A program made the translations under genes and the position numbers. Below, piece by piece: positions 27,795 to 38,156 of a stretch of 64,000 nucleotides of DNA. The stretch comes from Pseudisothecium myosuroides (Eukaryota; Streptophyta; Bryopsida; Hypnales; Lembophyllaceae): the NCBI GenBank assembly GCA_951799445.1, contig CATOGU010000029.1, positions 20,314 through 84,313 on the forward strand, given 5' to 3'. The notes under the pieces are model-generated. The model saw nothing but the letters and a program-made list of their open reading frames with translations. It did not search any database and was not told the origin of the DNA. Within the stretch, counting starts at the first letter, position 1. Every line of letters begins with the position of its first letter.

Positions 27795-30700
27795 CTACTT
27801 CACGCTCCGGTCCGGGAACGGCGGGATCGGCGGAATGGTGTATTCCTTGGTTTTGAGTTGTTCCAACAGGTCTTCGATCCCCTTGTCTAACTGCTGATCC
27901 TCGCCGTGGAACTCCCTGGCGGGATCGTTGTCCACCACGATATCGGGATCGACCCCGTGGCCTTCGATCACCCAGCCCTTGCCGTCCTTTGAATACGGCG
28001 CGTACTCGGGCCGGAAAATCTGGCCGCCGTCTACAAGGGGCAGCGGATTGCGAATCCCCACCACACCGCCCCAGGAACGTTTGCCGATCAGTTTGCCCAG
28101 GCCCAGCGTCTTGAAGCGATACGGGAAGATGTCGCCATCAGAGGCCGAGAATTCGTCCATCAGCGCGTCCATCGGGCCGACGAAGGTTTGCTGCGGGTTT
28201 GTGTCGCCGACCTGGGCATTGCGTGTCATCTCGATCATCACCAGCGCCCGGCGCAGGCGTTCGATCACCAACGGCGAAACGAAACCGCCGCCGTTGCCGC
28301 GCACGTCGATGAGGAGCGCCTTCTTGTGAATCTGCGGGAAGTAGAGCTTCGTGAACTCATCCAGCCCGGGGCGGCCCATGTCCGGGATGTGCAGGTAGCC
28401 GATCTTGCCGCCTGACTTCCTGGCGACGTACTCGATGTTCTTGTTGACCCACGCGAGGTAATACAGCGGGCTTTCGTCGCCAGTCGGCACCACGGTGATG
28501 TCCCGCGCGCCGTCGTCGGTCGGCTTGTTGTTGACGCGTAGCGTGACCTGCTTGCCAACGGTGTCGATCAGCGCGTCGTAGAGGTTCGCCAGTTTCGCCA
28601 CCGGCACGTTGTTGACCGCCAGGATGTAATCACCCTCCTTGACGTTGAGGCCGGGCACGGTCAGCGGCGAACGCGTGTCCTTGTCCCAGTTTTCACCGGG
28701 CAGGATGCGGTCGATGCGGTAGGCACGCGTCGCCGGGTCGCGGGAAACCTCCGCGCCGAGCAGCCCGAGCGGCAGACGCTTGAGGTCGGGGCGTTCGCCG
28801 CCGCCGACGTAGGCGTGGCCGTTATTGAGTTCGGCGACCAGTTCGCCCAACAGATAGGTCAGGTCGTTGCGGTGGTTCACGAACGGCAGCAGCGCGGCGT
28901 ACTTGTCGTGCATGGCCTTCCAGTCCACGCCGTTCATATTGGGCGCGTAGAAAAAGTCGCGCATCTGCCGCCAGGATTCGTCGTAGATTTGCTTCCACTC
29001 GGCGTGGCGGTCGAGCGACTCGTTGAGGCCGTTCAGCTTGATCCTGGCGTCCTTGAGTTCGAGCTTGTCCTTTGGCAGGTCGATCAGGTTGTAATCCTTG
29101 CCGTCCTTGACGAGCATCTTCTTGCCGTCGCGGGTGATCTGGTAGCCGCTGACCTTGCCGAGCACGGTTTCCTTGCGGTCTTTCAGGTTGAAAGACGCCA
29201 ACGTGGCCTTGGCGGCACCGGGTTCTTCCTCCTCGCCATCGCCCGAATCGTCGGCCACGGTCTTGCGCAGGTAGAACACGCGGTCGTCGACCAACCGGAA
29301 GCCCTGGTAGTCGCCGGGCGTGATGGGCAGCGCGTCGATGCGGTCCTTGAGGCCGTCTTCGTCCACCACCGTCGGCGCGGGTTTCTTGGGTTCGTCCTTC
29401 TTGTCGTCGGACTTCGCCTTGTCATCTTTCTTTTCATCCTTTTTGTCGTCCTGGCCGACCTCGTCGCTCTTGGGTTTGAGCGGCGATTCGGTCGCCTTGG
29501 CCAGCGCGACGAGATAGACGCGTTCCATGTCGCGGTACACGTTGGCGAACTCCTCCGAGCCGAAGATCGGCTTGAAATCGCGCGCCGAGGAGATGACGAG
29601 AAACTTGCCGTCGTCGCTGAACGTTGGGTTGCTCGAAGCGTACCAGCCGTCCGTGACCTCGATCCGCTTGCCGCCGTTGAGTCCGTACAGAAACACTTTC
29701 TGCATCACGTCACGTTCGGGGTGCGACCAGGCGATCCACTGGCTGTCGGGCGACCAGTCGTAATCGCGGATTTCGTAGAGATTGTCCTTATCGACCTCGG
29801 TGACGGCCTTGCTGGCCACGTCCACGAACCGCAGGCGATCCAGGCGGTCGCTCCAGAGCAGCTTCTTGTTGTCGGGCGACCAGAGGGGCTGGTAATAATA
29901 GGTGTCGGCGTCGTGCGTGAGCTGCTGCGGCTCGCCCTTGCCGTCCTGGTTGCGAACGTAAAGCTCGTTTTCGCCGGTGATGTCCGAGATGTAGGCGATG
30001 GACTTGCCGTCCGGCGACCACGCGGCGTCGCGCTCGTGGGCGTTGGAAGTGTTGGAAAGGTTGCGCGAGGTGCCGTCCTTGGCGGGCACGGAGAAGATCT
30101 CGCCGCGCGCGACCACCGCGAAACGCTTGCCGTCCGGTGAGGGGTCCACGGATTCGACGTGTTTGTTGTCGTCCACGAAGGCGTCGCGCCCGGAGGCGAA
30201 ATCTTCCTTCACGTTGATCGGCACCACGCTGGCCGGTCCGCCTGCGAGCGGATAGCTCCAGATGTACCCGGCCTGCTCGAAGACCACGGCGTCCTTGCCG
30301 AGCGAGGGGAACTTGACGTCGAAATCCTTGAACGCGGTCAGTTGCTTGGTCTCCTTCGTGGCGAGGTCGATGCTGAACAGGTTCATGCGGCCGTCGCGGT
30401 CGGAGATGAAGTAAACCTTGTTGTCCGGCCCCCACATCGGGCAGATGTCCTGCGCGGGATTGTTGGTGAGGTTTTCGGTCTGGCCGGTCTTGAAATCGTA
30501 GACCCAGATGTCGTCGGCCATGCCGCCGCGATAATGCTTCCAGGTGCGGAACTCTCGGAAAACGCGGTTGTAGGCCATCTTCGAGTCGTCCGGCGAGAAG
30601 GACACGAACCCTCCGCGCGGGACGGGGATCTGCTGGGGGATTTCGGCGTCGTTGCCGACCGTGAAAAGCTGGCCGATGAACGAATTGTAAGACTTCATCC

Positions 30701-31139
30701 GCGAGCGGAACACGACGAGCGGCTTGGTGTTCTCCCACGCCATGACGAGGTTGTTTGGCCCCATGCGGTCGCTGATGTCGTCGCGGCCCAGGGTGGCGGT
30801 GGTGGTCAGGCGTTTGGGCGTGCCGCCGTCGGCGGGCATGGTGTAGACCTCGGTATTCCCGTCGTACTGGCCGGTGAACGCGAGGGTCGCGCCGTCCGGG
30901 GAAAAACGCGGGAACGAGTTGTAGCCGGGGCCGCTGGTCAGGCGGCGGGCGGTGCCGCCGGCTTTATCCACGGTGTAGAGCTGGCCCGCGTAGTCGAAGA
31001 CGATCTGCGAGCCGTTGGTCGTCGGGAAACGCAGCAGGCGGGTGGTGTCCGGGAGTTTCGCTTCCTGCGCGAGCACCGCGAGCGGCAGGATGATCGTGAG
31101 AGCCAGGACGGATAGAGAGCGTAAAAACGAGGGACGCAT
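27795..31139 (-). CDS. Tricorn protease (S41-family, periplasmic)
   Basis: 1114 residues, intact. Start at 31139 gives the signal peptide MRPSFLRSLSVLALTIILPL. WD/TolB-like propeller repeats follow (FPRFSPDGATLAFTGQ, DAAWSPDGKSIAYIS, YDWSPDSQWIAWS), then a Lys/Asp-rich low-complexity linker at about 540-580. A PDZ-like segment (VKEGDYILAVNNVPV) and the S41 catalytic core complete it: NNGHAYVGGG (His, about residue 775) and DEFSASDGDIFPYRF (nucleophile Ser, about 995). Tricorn-type proteases degrade peptides released by other proteases. The divergent OPT peptide transporter next door fits peptide use. Confidence 0.95.
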   Translation of the reverse strand: MRPSFLRSLSVLALTIILPLAVLAQEAKLPDTTRLLRFPTTNGSQIVFDYAGQLYTVDKAGGTARRLTSGPGYNSFPRFSPDGATLAFTGQYDGNTEVYTMPADGGTPKRLTTTATLGRDDISDRMGPNNLVMAWENTKPLVVFRSRMKSYNSFIGQLFTVGNDAEIPQQIPVPRGGFVSFSPDDSKMAYNRVFREFRTWKHYRGGMADDIWVYDFKTGQTENLTNNPAQDICPMWGPDNKVYFISDRDGRMNLFSIDLATKETKQLTAFKDFDVKFPSLGKDAVVFEQAGYIWSYPLAGGPASVVPINVKEDFASGRDAFVDDNKHVESVDPSPDGKRFAVVARGEIFSVPAKDGTSRNLSNTSNAHERDAAWSPDGKSIAYISDITGENELYVRNQDGKGEPQQLTHDADTYYYQPLWSPDNKKLLWSDRLDRLRFVDVASKAVTEVDKDNLYEIRDYDWSPDSQWIAWSHPERDVMQKVFLYGLNGGKRIEVTDGWYASSNPTFSDDGKFLVISSARDFKPIFGSEEFANVYRDMERVYLVALAKATESPLKPKSDEVGQDDKKDEKKDDKAKSDDKKDEPKKPAPTVVDEDGLKDRIDALPITPGDYQGFRLVDDRVFYLRKTVADDSGDGEEEEPGAAKATLASFNLKDRKETVLGKVSGYQITRDGKKMLVKDGKDYNLIDLPKDKLELKDARIKLNGLNESLDRHAEWKQIYDESWRQMRDFFYAPNMNGVDWKAMHDKYAALLPFVNHRNDLTYLLGELVAELNNGHAYVGGGERPDLKRLPLGLLGAEVSRDPATRAYRIDRILPGENWDKDTRSPLTVPGLNVKEGDYILAVNNVPVAKLANLYDALIDTVGKQVTLRVNNKPTDDGARDITVVPTGDESPLYYLAWVNKNIEYVARKSGGKIGYLHIPDMGRPGLDEFTKLYFPQIHKKALLIDVRGNGGGFVSPLVIERLRRALVMIEMTRNAQVGDTNPQQTFVGPMDALMDEFSASDGDIFPYRFKTLGLGKLIGKRSWGGVVGIRNPLPLVDGGQIFRPEYAPYSKDGKGWVIEGHGVDPDIVVDNDPAREFHGEDQQLDKGIEDLLEQLKTKEYTIPPIPPFPDRSVK

Positions 31140-31395
31140 AAGTGGAATCGGAACCGGACGGGTGGACTGCAAAGAAGATCGTGAGCCGCCGACGGCATGG
31201 CGGGGTTTTTCCGTGCGATTTGTGTAAGGTTTTGTTGGAAGCACGGTACCCCTTTGCAAATGGTGTGCCAGATTATTGCATCGGAGCAAGTAGCTCGACA
31301 ATAGATACTTTCAGCTAAAATACTGTTTTGCTGTTTTATGAGATTGTCCCGTTGGTGGGACGCGGTCGTCTCAATTTTGGGACGCCTTAAAAACT

Positions 31396-31622
31396 TCTGT
31401 CATCCTGAGCGGAGTGCAACGACGTCGAAGGACCTCGCAAGCGTGGTACCAGTGTTCCTTCAGGGTTGTCCATGTCCTGAAACGGGGCAGTAGGCGCGGA
31501 TTTGGACCGGGTGCCGGTGTGAATACAGAGCTTGTACTACGTGGAGAGGTTTGCCTGCGGCTGTCTCGCAGACTCGGCTTTCGACTCTCGCTCGCAGACT
31601 CGCTACCGCTCAGGATGACAGG
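31396..31622. repeat. Inverted-pair repeat, family B, composite
   Basis: TCTGTCATCCTGAGCGGAG on the left and CCGCTCAGGATGACAGG on the right. The left inner block resembles the 4333 and 48370 copies (GACGTCGAAGGACCTC), while the right inner block resembles the 2635 copy (GCCTGCGGCTGTCTCGCAGA), so this copy looks recombined. The rest of 31140-31720 shows no gene. Confidence 0.8.
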
Positions 31623-31720
31623 AATTTTTAGGCGGCGGTTAAATGTCGTCGTTGACCTGCCCGCGATCACCCGCGAGAACCACTAGCCGAACGCGACGAA
31701 CTCTGCCACACTCCCGCCTC

Positions 31721-34042
31721 ATGGCCGCCACGTCACTCCCGCCCACCGAGCACGAACCGTTCATCGCCTCCGAAACCCGGATGCAGGAGTTCACTTGGCG
31801 CGCCGTGCTGATGGGCACGTTCCTGGGCATGATCTTCGGGGCGTCGTCGTTGTTCCTGGTGCTCAAGGTCGGCCTGACGGTCAGCGCGTCCATCCCGGTG
31901 GCGGTCATTTCGCTGACGGTGTTCCGCACGCTGTCGCGGGTGTTCGGGTTCCGCGACGCCACGATCCTCGAACACAACATCACCCAGACGGCCGGCTCGG
32001 CGGGCGAATCCATCGCGTTCGGCGTCGGGGTGACGATGCCCGCCATCATGATCCTCGGCTTCGACCTCGAGCTGACGCGCGTGGCGATGGTCGCCATCCT
32101 GGGCGGACTGCTCGGCATTTTGATGATGATCCCGCTGCGGCGCGCGCTCATCGTTAAGGAGCACGGCATCCTCAAATACCCGGAAGGTACCGCGTGCGCG
32201 GCGGTGCTCAAAGCCGGGGCATCGGCGGCGGACCGCGCGGCGGCCTCCCCGAGCGCGCAGGCGGAAATCCGCGCGGCGCAGGCCGCCGGATTGGGGGAGT
32301 CGCCGGGCGGATTGGCGATCTTCGGCGGGTTCGCGGTCGGGCTGATTTACAAGGCGGCCTACGCGGCATTCCGGCTGTGGAAAGATGTGCCGGAAAAGAT
32401 CTTCGGCGCGCCGCTCAAGGCGGGTTCGGTCGCGGTGGACGCCTCGCCGGAGTTGCTCGGCGTCGGCTACATCATCGGGCCGCGCATCGGGTCGATCATG
32501 TGCGCGGGCGGCGTGTTGTCCTACCTGCTGCTTATCCCGATGATCAAGTTCTTCGGTGAGGGCGCGACCACGGTGCTGGCCCCCGGCCATATGCCCATCA
32601 GCGAGATGACGCCCAACGACATTCGCAGCGCCTACATCCTCTACATCGGCGCGGGCGCGGTGGCGGCGGGCGGGTTGATCAGCCTCGGGCGCTCGCTGCC
32701 GACGATCTGGCACGGCCTGCGGGCCGGCTTGCGCGACGCGCTGGGCGGTCGGGGCGAAAAGGCCGCCGCCGCCAGCCCGAACGCCCTTGTCCCGCGTACC
32801 GACCAGGACTTGCCCATGAGCTTCGTGGGCATCGGGCTGATCGTCCTGATGGTCGGCATCGTCGCCACGCCCACGCTGCACATGAACATCTTGGGTGCGC
32901 TGCTCATCATCGTGTTCGGGTTTTTGTTCGTGACGGTTTCCTCCCGCCTGACCGGGGAAATCGGGTCGTCGTCGAATCCCATCTCGGGCATGACGGTGGC
33001 CACGCTGCTCTTTACCTGCCTCATTTTCCTGCTGGTCGGCTGGACGGGCGGAGCCTATTACGTCACCGCGCTTTCCATCGGAGCCATCGTTTGCATCGCG
33101 TCGTCCAACGGCGGCACCACCTCGCAGGACCTGAAAACCGGCTACCTCATCGGCTCGACACCCCGGCATCAGCAGACGGCCATCCTTTTCGGCGCGTTCG
33201 CCTCGGCGCTCATGCTGGGGCCGATCCTGCTCAAGCTCAACGACGCGAAAACCGTGTACGTCCCCGCCGCGCAGGTCGCCCCCGGCGGCTTGACGACCGA
33301 TCCCGCCAGGCTGACCGCGCACGAAAAATTGCAAGGCCCGCAGGCGGAGACCGACCACACGACTTACCTCGCGTGGCACAAGACCGACGAGGTGGGTGGT
33401 CCGGCGGGCAAGTACCTCGTCGATCCGGCGGGCAAGGCGGTCTGGCTGGCGGACCCCGGAATCAACGGCACCTTCGAGAGCCGGCCCGACGGCTCGCACG
33501 TCGAGAAGTTCCACGCGCCCAAGGCGGTGCTGGTGAGCTACATTATTAAAGGCATTCTCGATCACAAATTGCCGTGGGCGCTGGTGCTGCTCGGCGTGAT
33601 GATCGCGCTGGTGCTGGAAATGTCGGGCATCCCGTCGCTGGCGTTCGCGGTGGGGGTGTACCTGCCGATCAGCGCGTCGACGCCGATCTTCATCGGTGGC
33701 GTGGTGCGTTGGATCGTCGATGCGCGGCAGCGCCGCCATTGGCGGTCGCGCCAGGTGACCATGAGCGAGGAGGAAATGGTGGCCGAGGCGGACAAAAGTC
33801 CCGGCGTGCTGCTGTCGTCGGGTTACATCGCGGGCGGGGCGATTGCCGGGATCATCGTGGCCATCGTGCAGGGTCCGTTCGACAAGTTCGACAAACGGAT
33901 TTCCGATTGGGCCACGGCGCACAACCCGCTTTACGACGGTCCGTGGAGCGACGGGCTCTCCATGCTGCCGTTCCTGGGATTGTGCGTGCTGCTGTTCCTG
34001 GTGGCGAGGGAGAAATTGCTGTCCAGCCGGCGGAGGGCTTGA
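31721..34042 (+). CDS. OPT-family oligopeptide transporter
   Basis: 773 residues, intact. Start at 31721 (MAATSLPPTEHEPF). About 14-16 membrane helices are seen. Family motifs include GTFLGMIFGASSLFLVLKVG, ITQTAGSAGESIAFGVG, GILKYPEGTACAAVL, and SSNGGTTSQDLKTGYLIG. A hydrophilic loop of about 110 residues (about 540-650) interrupts the helices before DHKLPWALVLLGVMIA. It is probably a proton-coupled uptake system for oligopeptides or metal chelates in the inner membrane. Divergent from the tricorn gene, with which it may share a peptide-scavenging role. Confidence 0.93.
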   Translation: MAATSLPPTEHEPFIASETRMQEFTWRAVLMGTFLGMIFGASSLFLVLKVGLTVSASIPVAVISLTVFRTLSRVFGFRDATILEHNITQTAGSAGESIAFGVGVTMPAIMILGFDLELTRVAMVAILGGLLGILMMIPLRRALIVKEHGILKYPEGTACAAVLKAGASAADRAAASPSAQAEIRAAQAAGLGESPGGLAIFGGFAVGLIYKAAYAAFRLWKDVPEKIFGAPLKAGSVAVDASPELLGVGYIIGPRIGSIMCAGGVLSYLLLIPMIKFFGEGATTVLAPGHMPISEMTPNDIRSAYILYIGAGAVAAGGLISLGRSLPTIWHGLRAGLRDALGGRGEKAAAASPNALVPRTDQDLPMSFVGIGLIVLMVGIVATPTLHMNILGALLIIVFGFLFVTVSSRLTGEIGSSSNPISGMTVATLLFTCLIFLLVGWTGGAYYVTALSIGAIVCIASSNGGTTSQDLKTGYLIGSTPRHQQTAILFGAFASALMLGPILLKLNDAKTVYVPAAQVAPGGLTTDPARLTAHEKLQGPQAETDHTTYLAWHKTDEVGGPAGKYLVDPAGKAVWLADPGINGTFESRPDGSHVEKFHAPKAVLVSYIIKGILDHKLPWALVLLGVMIALVLEMSGIPSLAFAVGVYLPISASTPIFIGGVVRWIVDARQRRHWRSRQVTMSEEEMVAEADKSPGVLLSSGYIAGGAIAGIIVAIVQGPFDKFDKRISDWATAHNPLYDGPWSDGLSMLPFLGLCVLLFLVAREKLLSSRRRA

Positions 34043-34072
34043 GGCGGTAACAGAATGATTTGGCTTCACTTT

Positions 34073-34220
34073 TAGCCCCGGCAGGGGCGGCAGATCTCAG
34101 CCCACGGCATAAGCCGTGGGATCGGACGCAAGACGGCCTGTAGCCCCGGCAGGGGCGTAAGAGCAGACGCAGGCCGTTGGGAAGGGTCACGCGGATGTTC
34201 TTACGCCCCTGCCGGGGCTG
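34073..34220. repeat. Palindromic cluster, family H (GCCCCGGCAGGGGC)
   Basis: Three copies of the self-complementary block GCCCCGGCAGGGGC (two direct, one as the end of the inverse arm CTTACGCCCCTGCCGGGGCT), plus the hairpin CCCACGGCATAAGCCGTGGG at about 34101. It fills the space between the OPT and YfhO-like genes. Confidence 0.8.
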
Positions 34221-34326
34221 CGGAATGATCGAACGATGGCATTACCCTTGAGGCGGGCGTTTTGATCTGTCACGTGGTTTCCCTGCTCCCGACGCAGTGG
34301 AACTGGTATAGACTGGTGCTTTCGCC

Positions 34327-36561
34327 ATGCCGATCCCTCGTGTTTCCACTCGTCGCCTCCTCGCCGGAGCAGGCAGCCTCGCGGCGTTCGTCGTCGTGTT
34401 CTGCCTCTATCTGGCGTGGCGTGATCCGGGCACCTTTTTCAACGACGACTACCAGATTTCCATCCTGCCGGTGCTCTCGGACGTGGCGCGTTCCTGGCAC
34501 GAAGGGCACTGGCCGTTGTTGAGTCCGTTTTCCTGGGCCTGCGGCAATCTGGCGGGTGAATATCAATACGGGACGTTTTCCGTGTTCATCAACCTGCTGA
34601 TCGTCGTGGTATGGAAATTCCCTTTGGCGTTCAGTCAACAGGCGGCGGCTCTGTCGATAGCGCATCTGGTCGTGCTGGCGGTGGGTGGCTACTTACTGGC
34701 GTGGGAACGGCGGCTGCCCGGGACCCTCGCGGCGGGCGTGGGATTCATCGCCGCGCTGAACGGCTGGATCATGGGTTGGGGGGCCATCGATTGGTTCGGC
34801 GCGCTGGCGGCGGACGCGTGGCTGCCGTGGTGCTGGTGGGCGTTCGAGGTCGCGTTGCGGGGGCGGCGAAACGCGACAGGCCGGCGCGAAAAACTGCGCT
34901 TTTTGCTGCCCGTGCCGTTTGTTTATCTACTGCTGACGGCGGGGTTTCCGTACACGGTGGTGATGCTCGGGCTGGTGACAATCTGGCTGGCCGTGCGGAC
35001 GTGGTTCCGTTACGGGCACGACTGGCGGCGCTGGACCCCGCTGGTGGTGGGCTGGGGTTTGGGGCTGCTCCTGTCGGCTCCAGCGTGGCTGTCGCTGCTG
35101 GCGGCGATGCACGGTTCGGGCCGCGCGACGCAAGGGGTGGGGGTGGGCAACGTGGCGTGGTCGGTGCCGCTGGCCGCACTACCCGCGCTCATCCTGCCGA
35201 ACTGGACTGTCCCGTGGGCGGATTTTGCCAACCGGCCGTTTCCGCACTCTTCACTGGAACTGGCGGGCGGGTTCGTGCCGGTGGCGGCGTTGCTGACCGC
35301 GCTGGTGGGCCTGCGCGGCAGGCTGCTGCGGGCGCTGCGGTGGGAGTTGGGGCTGGCGGCGGTCGTCCTCCTGTTGTGCTTGCTGCCGAGTCCGGGAATA
35401 TTTCGGTGGAGCTTCCGGTGGCTGCCGCTTTTGCATCTAGTTTTGGCGCTGGCGGCGGGGCGGGCGCTGCACCTGTTGGCATCGCGGACGCGGCGGCGGG
35501 ACTGGCGGCGTAACCCGGGCGTGTGGGCGGCGGCACTCGCCTCGCTGGCATGGCTGGCGATGGTGGTTTTGCACACGCAGTACCAGCGTTATCCCGTGAC
35601 GGATGCGACGCCGCTGTTTACGCTCGGGGTGGGGGTCGCGTGGGCGCTGTTGACGGCATGGCGGGGGCGGCGGCGCGGGTGGACCCTGACGATTTCGGGG
35701 CTGGCGGTGTTCGCGGCGATGTTCGGAACCTACCGGTTCCTGCCGATGAACTCGCACCTGCCGATTTATCACATCCCGGCGAGCCTGGGCCACGTCGCGC
35801 CGCTCTCGGCCGACCGGCTATACGTGAGTTTTTACCGCGAGGCGGACCAGTATTACCGGAACTGGCAGACGCCGCCTGGGTTCGGTTCGCTGGTGCGGAT
35901 GGGCAGCACGGGGATGTTCGCCGGAGTGCGCATGATCAACGGGTACACGCCGATCCTGCCGCCGGGTGCGGGCCAGCGAATGAACGTCGAAACCCACGGC
36001 AACGTGCCGGAGTCGGACGGGGAGCGATTGTTCAAAGAGGACGCCGCCGGTCCCGGTGGTTTGCTGGATATTCTGGGTGTGGATGGTCTGATCATCACGC
36101 ACGATTACCGTCTGCCGGTCCCGCCGTCCCCGGAGAAATGGGAAGAGGTGCTCAACGTCGGCGAAGGCAGCGTGTATCATCGCCGGACGGGGACGGTGAG
36201 CGACATTCGGGAGGTGGGTACGCCGGAACCGGGGCAGGAGACGACCGTGCGGGTGGTCGAAAACTCGCGGCTTCGGGTGGTGGCTGATGTGGAGGTGCCG
36301 GGGAAGCGCCGGAACGCGGTGACGTTGTCGTTTCGGCGGCCGTTTTATCCGGGATACCGGGCGTCGCTCGACGGACAGACGCTGCCTGTGTCTTCACTCG
36401 ACGGACTGATGCCGATGGTGACATTGCCGCCGGGTGCGCACGGACAACTGACGCTGCGGTATTTGCCGGACGCGGTGGTGTGGGGTGCGATCCTGGCCGC
36501 CGGTGGATTGGCGGCAGCGTTGGGGTTGGCAATCCGCGCCGCAGGCGTCGTTTCCAGGTAG
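34327..36561 (+). CDS. YfhO-like multi-spanning membrane protein
   Basis: 744 residues, intact. About 12-14 hydrophobic helices (SLAAFVVVFCLYLAW, LVVLAVGGYLLAW, ALRWELGLAAVVLLLCLL), then a soluble domain of about 250 residues, then a last helix (VVWGAILAAGGLAAALGL). The early DDYQISILPVLSD with paired acidic residues after helix 1 recalls GT-C glycosyltransferases. The end segment FRRPFYPGYRASLDGQ with GLMPMVTLPPG is typical of YfhO proteins, which are implicated in glycosylation of surface polymers. The substrate is unknown. Its stop codon is the TAG of the REPIN's GTAG head. Confidence 0.8.
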   Translation: MPIPRVSTRRLLAGAGSLAAFVVVFCLYLAWRDPGTFFNDDYQISILPVLSDVARSWHEGHWPLLSPFSWACGNLAGEYQYGTFSVFINLLIVVVWKFPLAFSQQAAALSIAHLVVLAVGGYLLAWERRLPGTLAAGVGFIAALNGWIMGWGAIDWFGALAADAWLPWCWWAFEVALRGRRNATGRREKLRFLLPVPFVYLLLTAGFPYTVVMLGLVTIWLAVRTWFRYGHDWRRWTPLVVGWGLGLLLSAPAWLSLLAAMHGSGRATQGVGVGNVAWSVPLAALPALILPNWTVPWADFANRPFPHSSLELAGGFVPVAALLTALVGLRGRLLRALRWELGLAAVVLLLCLLPSPGIFRWSFRWLPLLHLVLALAAGRALHLLASRTRRRDWRRNPGVWAAALASLAWLAMVVLHTQYQRYPVTDATPLFTLGVGVAWALLTAWRGRRRGWTLTISGLAVFAAMFGTYRFLPMNSHLPIYHIPASLGHVAPLSADRLYVSFYREADQYYRNWQTPPGFGSLVRMGSTGMFAGVRMINGYTPILPPGAGQRMNVETHGNVPESDGERLFKEDAAGPGGLLDILGVDGLIITHDYRLPVPPSPEKWEEVLNVGEGSVYHRRTGTVSDIREVGTPEPGQETTVRVVENSRLRVVADVEVPGKRRNAVTLSFRRPFYPGYRASLDGQTLPVSSLDGLMPMVTLPPGAHGQLTLRYLPDAVVWGAILAAGGLAAALGLAIRAAGVVSR

Positions 36562-36673
36562 GGATGGCTCTCCGAGCCGGTCCCTGGCTTTCTCCGAGGA
36601 ACGTGGGCCGCCGTGTGACCCTCTCCGCCAGAGAAGACAAAAAGGGAACGGCTCGGAGAGCCATCCCTACCTT
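36557..36673. repeat. REPIN, family A
   Basis: Complete doublet between convergent genes. Its left head (GTAG) gives the stop of the YfhO-like gene, and its right end gives the TAA of the serine hydrolase gene (36672-36674). It probably doubles as the terminator for both. Confidence 0.85.
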
Positions 36674-38105
36674 ACAAAGGATTGAACGCGAGCCGGTCGA
36701 TCTTGCCGCTGTCGGTGTCGAGCGAGACTTCCAGCAGCCATTTGTCAGTTCCGAGGTGCACCCAGTAATGGTACTCGGTGTTGTCACCTACCTCCGCGCG
36801 GCTGACCAGCTCGATGTCCCCAAAGGCCGGCAGCGCGGACAGACGCGTTTTCTGCTCGTTGAGCACGTCGGCGTTGTACGCGTTGGCACCGTCCTCGGTG
36901 AAGGCGTCCGTCTTCAAGCGGCCCTCGCGCAACCCGGCGAGCACCGTCCTGAGCAGCGCGGTCACGGCAGGTTCCTTGTCCTCGATGGGATGATCGGCGG
37001 GTGGTTTCAGGTCTGGGCGGATGAGACCGGCCACGCCGTGGGCGATTTGCCACGGGTCGGCCTGCGCCAGGTTCGCCAGCACGACGACTGATACCCGCGC
37101 CCTCGGAAAACGTAGGATGTGCGAGGCGAAGCCCTGCAAATGCCCGCTGTGCTCGTAGTACGGCGCGCCGTTCTGCTCGCGGATGAACCAGCCGAACCCG
37201 TAGGGAAACGTCTTGCCGCTGTTGAGCGTGACGGGGGTGAACACTTCCTTCCAGGCGGACGGCGGCACCAGCGCGCCGGACTGGATGGCGTTGTCCCACT
37301 TGGCGAGATCGACGACGGTGGAGACAAGTCCCCCGTCGCCGGTCGCGCAGACGCTGGCGGACATCCAGTCCTGGTTTTTGACCCGGCCCTCGTCGAGCTG
37401 GTAACCGCTTGCGCGGAAGGGCAGCAGGTCGCCGTCGCTGATGACCCGGGTGCTGCCCATGTGGAGGCGCGAGAAGATGCGTTCGCGCAGGAAATCGTTG
37501 TACGCTTCCCCGCTGGTCCGGTGGACGATGATGCCCAGCAGCACGTAGGCGGTGTTGCTGTAGCTCCAGCGCGCGCCGGGCGGGAACTTGAGCGGCAGCG
37601 CGGTCGCCAGCTTGACGAGTTCGTCCTCGGTGTAATCGCGGCGCACGTCGAGCGGGCTGCCCGCGTCGTCGTAGTCGGGGATGCCGCTGGTGTGCGTGAC
37701 CAGGTGGCGCAGCGTGATCTTTGCCCAGGCGGCGGGCGTGCCTGGTAGGTGTTTGCTCACCGGGTCGTCGAGACCGAGCTTGCCGTCCTGAGCGAGTAGG
37801 AGAACGGCCATCGCCGTGAATTGCTTGGTGATGGACGCCACCTCGTAGACGCTTTCCGCCAGGGCCGGGAACTGCAATTCGACGTTGGAGAGTCCGTAGC
37901 CCTTTGTGAAGATGAGTTCGTTGTCAATCGTCACCGCCAGCGAGAGGCCGGGGATGCGCTGTTCCTCCATCTGCTGCTTGACTAACGCGTCGATGGCCGG
38001 TTGCGAAGGATCGGCGGGCGGCTCTTCGTCCTGAGCATGGCAAATGGCGATGGCCGCCCAGACCGCGCAAAGACTGCCCACACGGAAAAATTTGGTGAAA
38101 CCCAT
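36672..38105 (-). CDS. Serine hydrolase, beta-lactamase/PBP4 family (class C fold)
   Basis: 477 residues, intact. The signal peptide MGFTKFFRVGSLCAVWAAIA ends near CHA-QD. The fold motifs are present in order: SITK with the nucleophile Ser at residue 91, YSN at about 182-184, and HSG at about 320. These define a penicillin-recognising esterase or peptidase. A C-terminal domain of about 100 residues follows. Members include D-aminopeptidases, esterases and PBP-like peptidases; nothing here points to antibiotic resistance. The enzyme is periplasmic. Confidence 0.9.
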   Translation of the reverse strand: MGFTKFFRVGSLCAVWAAIAICHAQDEEPPADPSQPAIDALVKQQMEEQRIPGLSLAVTIDNELIFTKGYGLSNVELQFPALAESVYEVASITKQFTAMAVLLLAQDGKLGLDDPVSKHLPGTPAAWAKITLRHLVTHTSGIPDYDDAGSPLDVRRDYTEDELVKLATALPLKFPPGARWSYSNTAYVLLGIIVHRTSGEAYNDFLRERIFSRLHMGSTRVISDGDLLPFRASGYQLDEGRVKNQDWMSASVCATGDGGLVSTVVDLAKWDNAIQSGALVPPSAWKEVFTPVTLNSGKTFPYGFGWFIREQNGAPYYEHSGHLQGFASHILRFPRARVSVVVLANLAQADPWQIAHGVAGLIRPDLKPPADHPIEDKEPAVTALLRTVLAGLREGRLKTDAFTEDGANAYNADVLNEQKTRLSALPAFGDIELVSRAEVGDNTEYHYWVHLGTDKWLLEVSLDTDSGKIDRLAFNPL

Positions 38106-38156
38106 GAAGAAAGCTCCCTGAATTTACACAGAGAAAGGCGATGCGCGATGGCTGAA

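Noticed and set aside
28815..30140. 441-codon plus-strand frame inside the tricorn gene
   Set aside because: Antisense shadow; the minus-strand tricorn frame carries all catalytic and propeller motifs.
31733..34069. 778-codon minus-strand frame opposite the OPT transporter
   Set aside because: His/Arg/Gln-rich shadow of a membrane protein gene; no domain.
36672..38105. Antibiotic-resistance beta-lactamase
   Set aside because: The fold motifs are those of the broad serine hydrolase/PBP-like group with an extra C-terminal domain; no feature specific to resistance enzymes.
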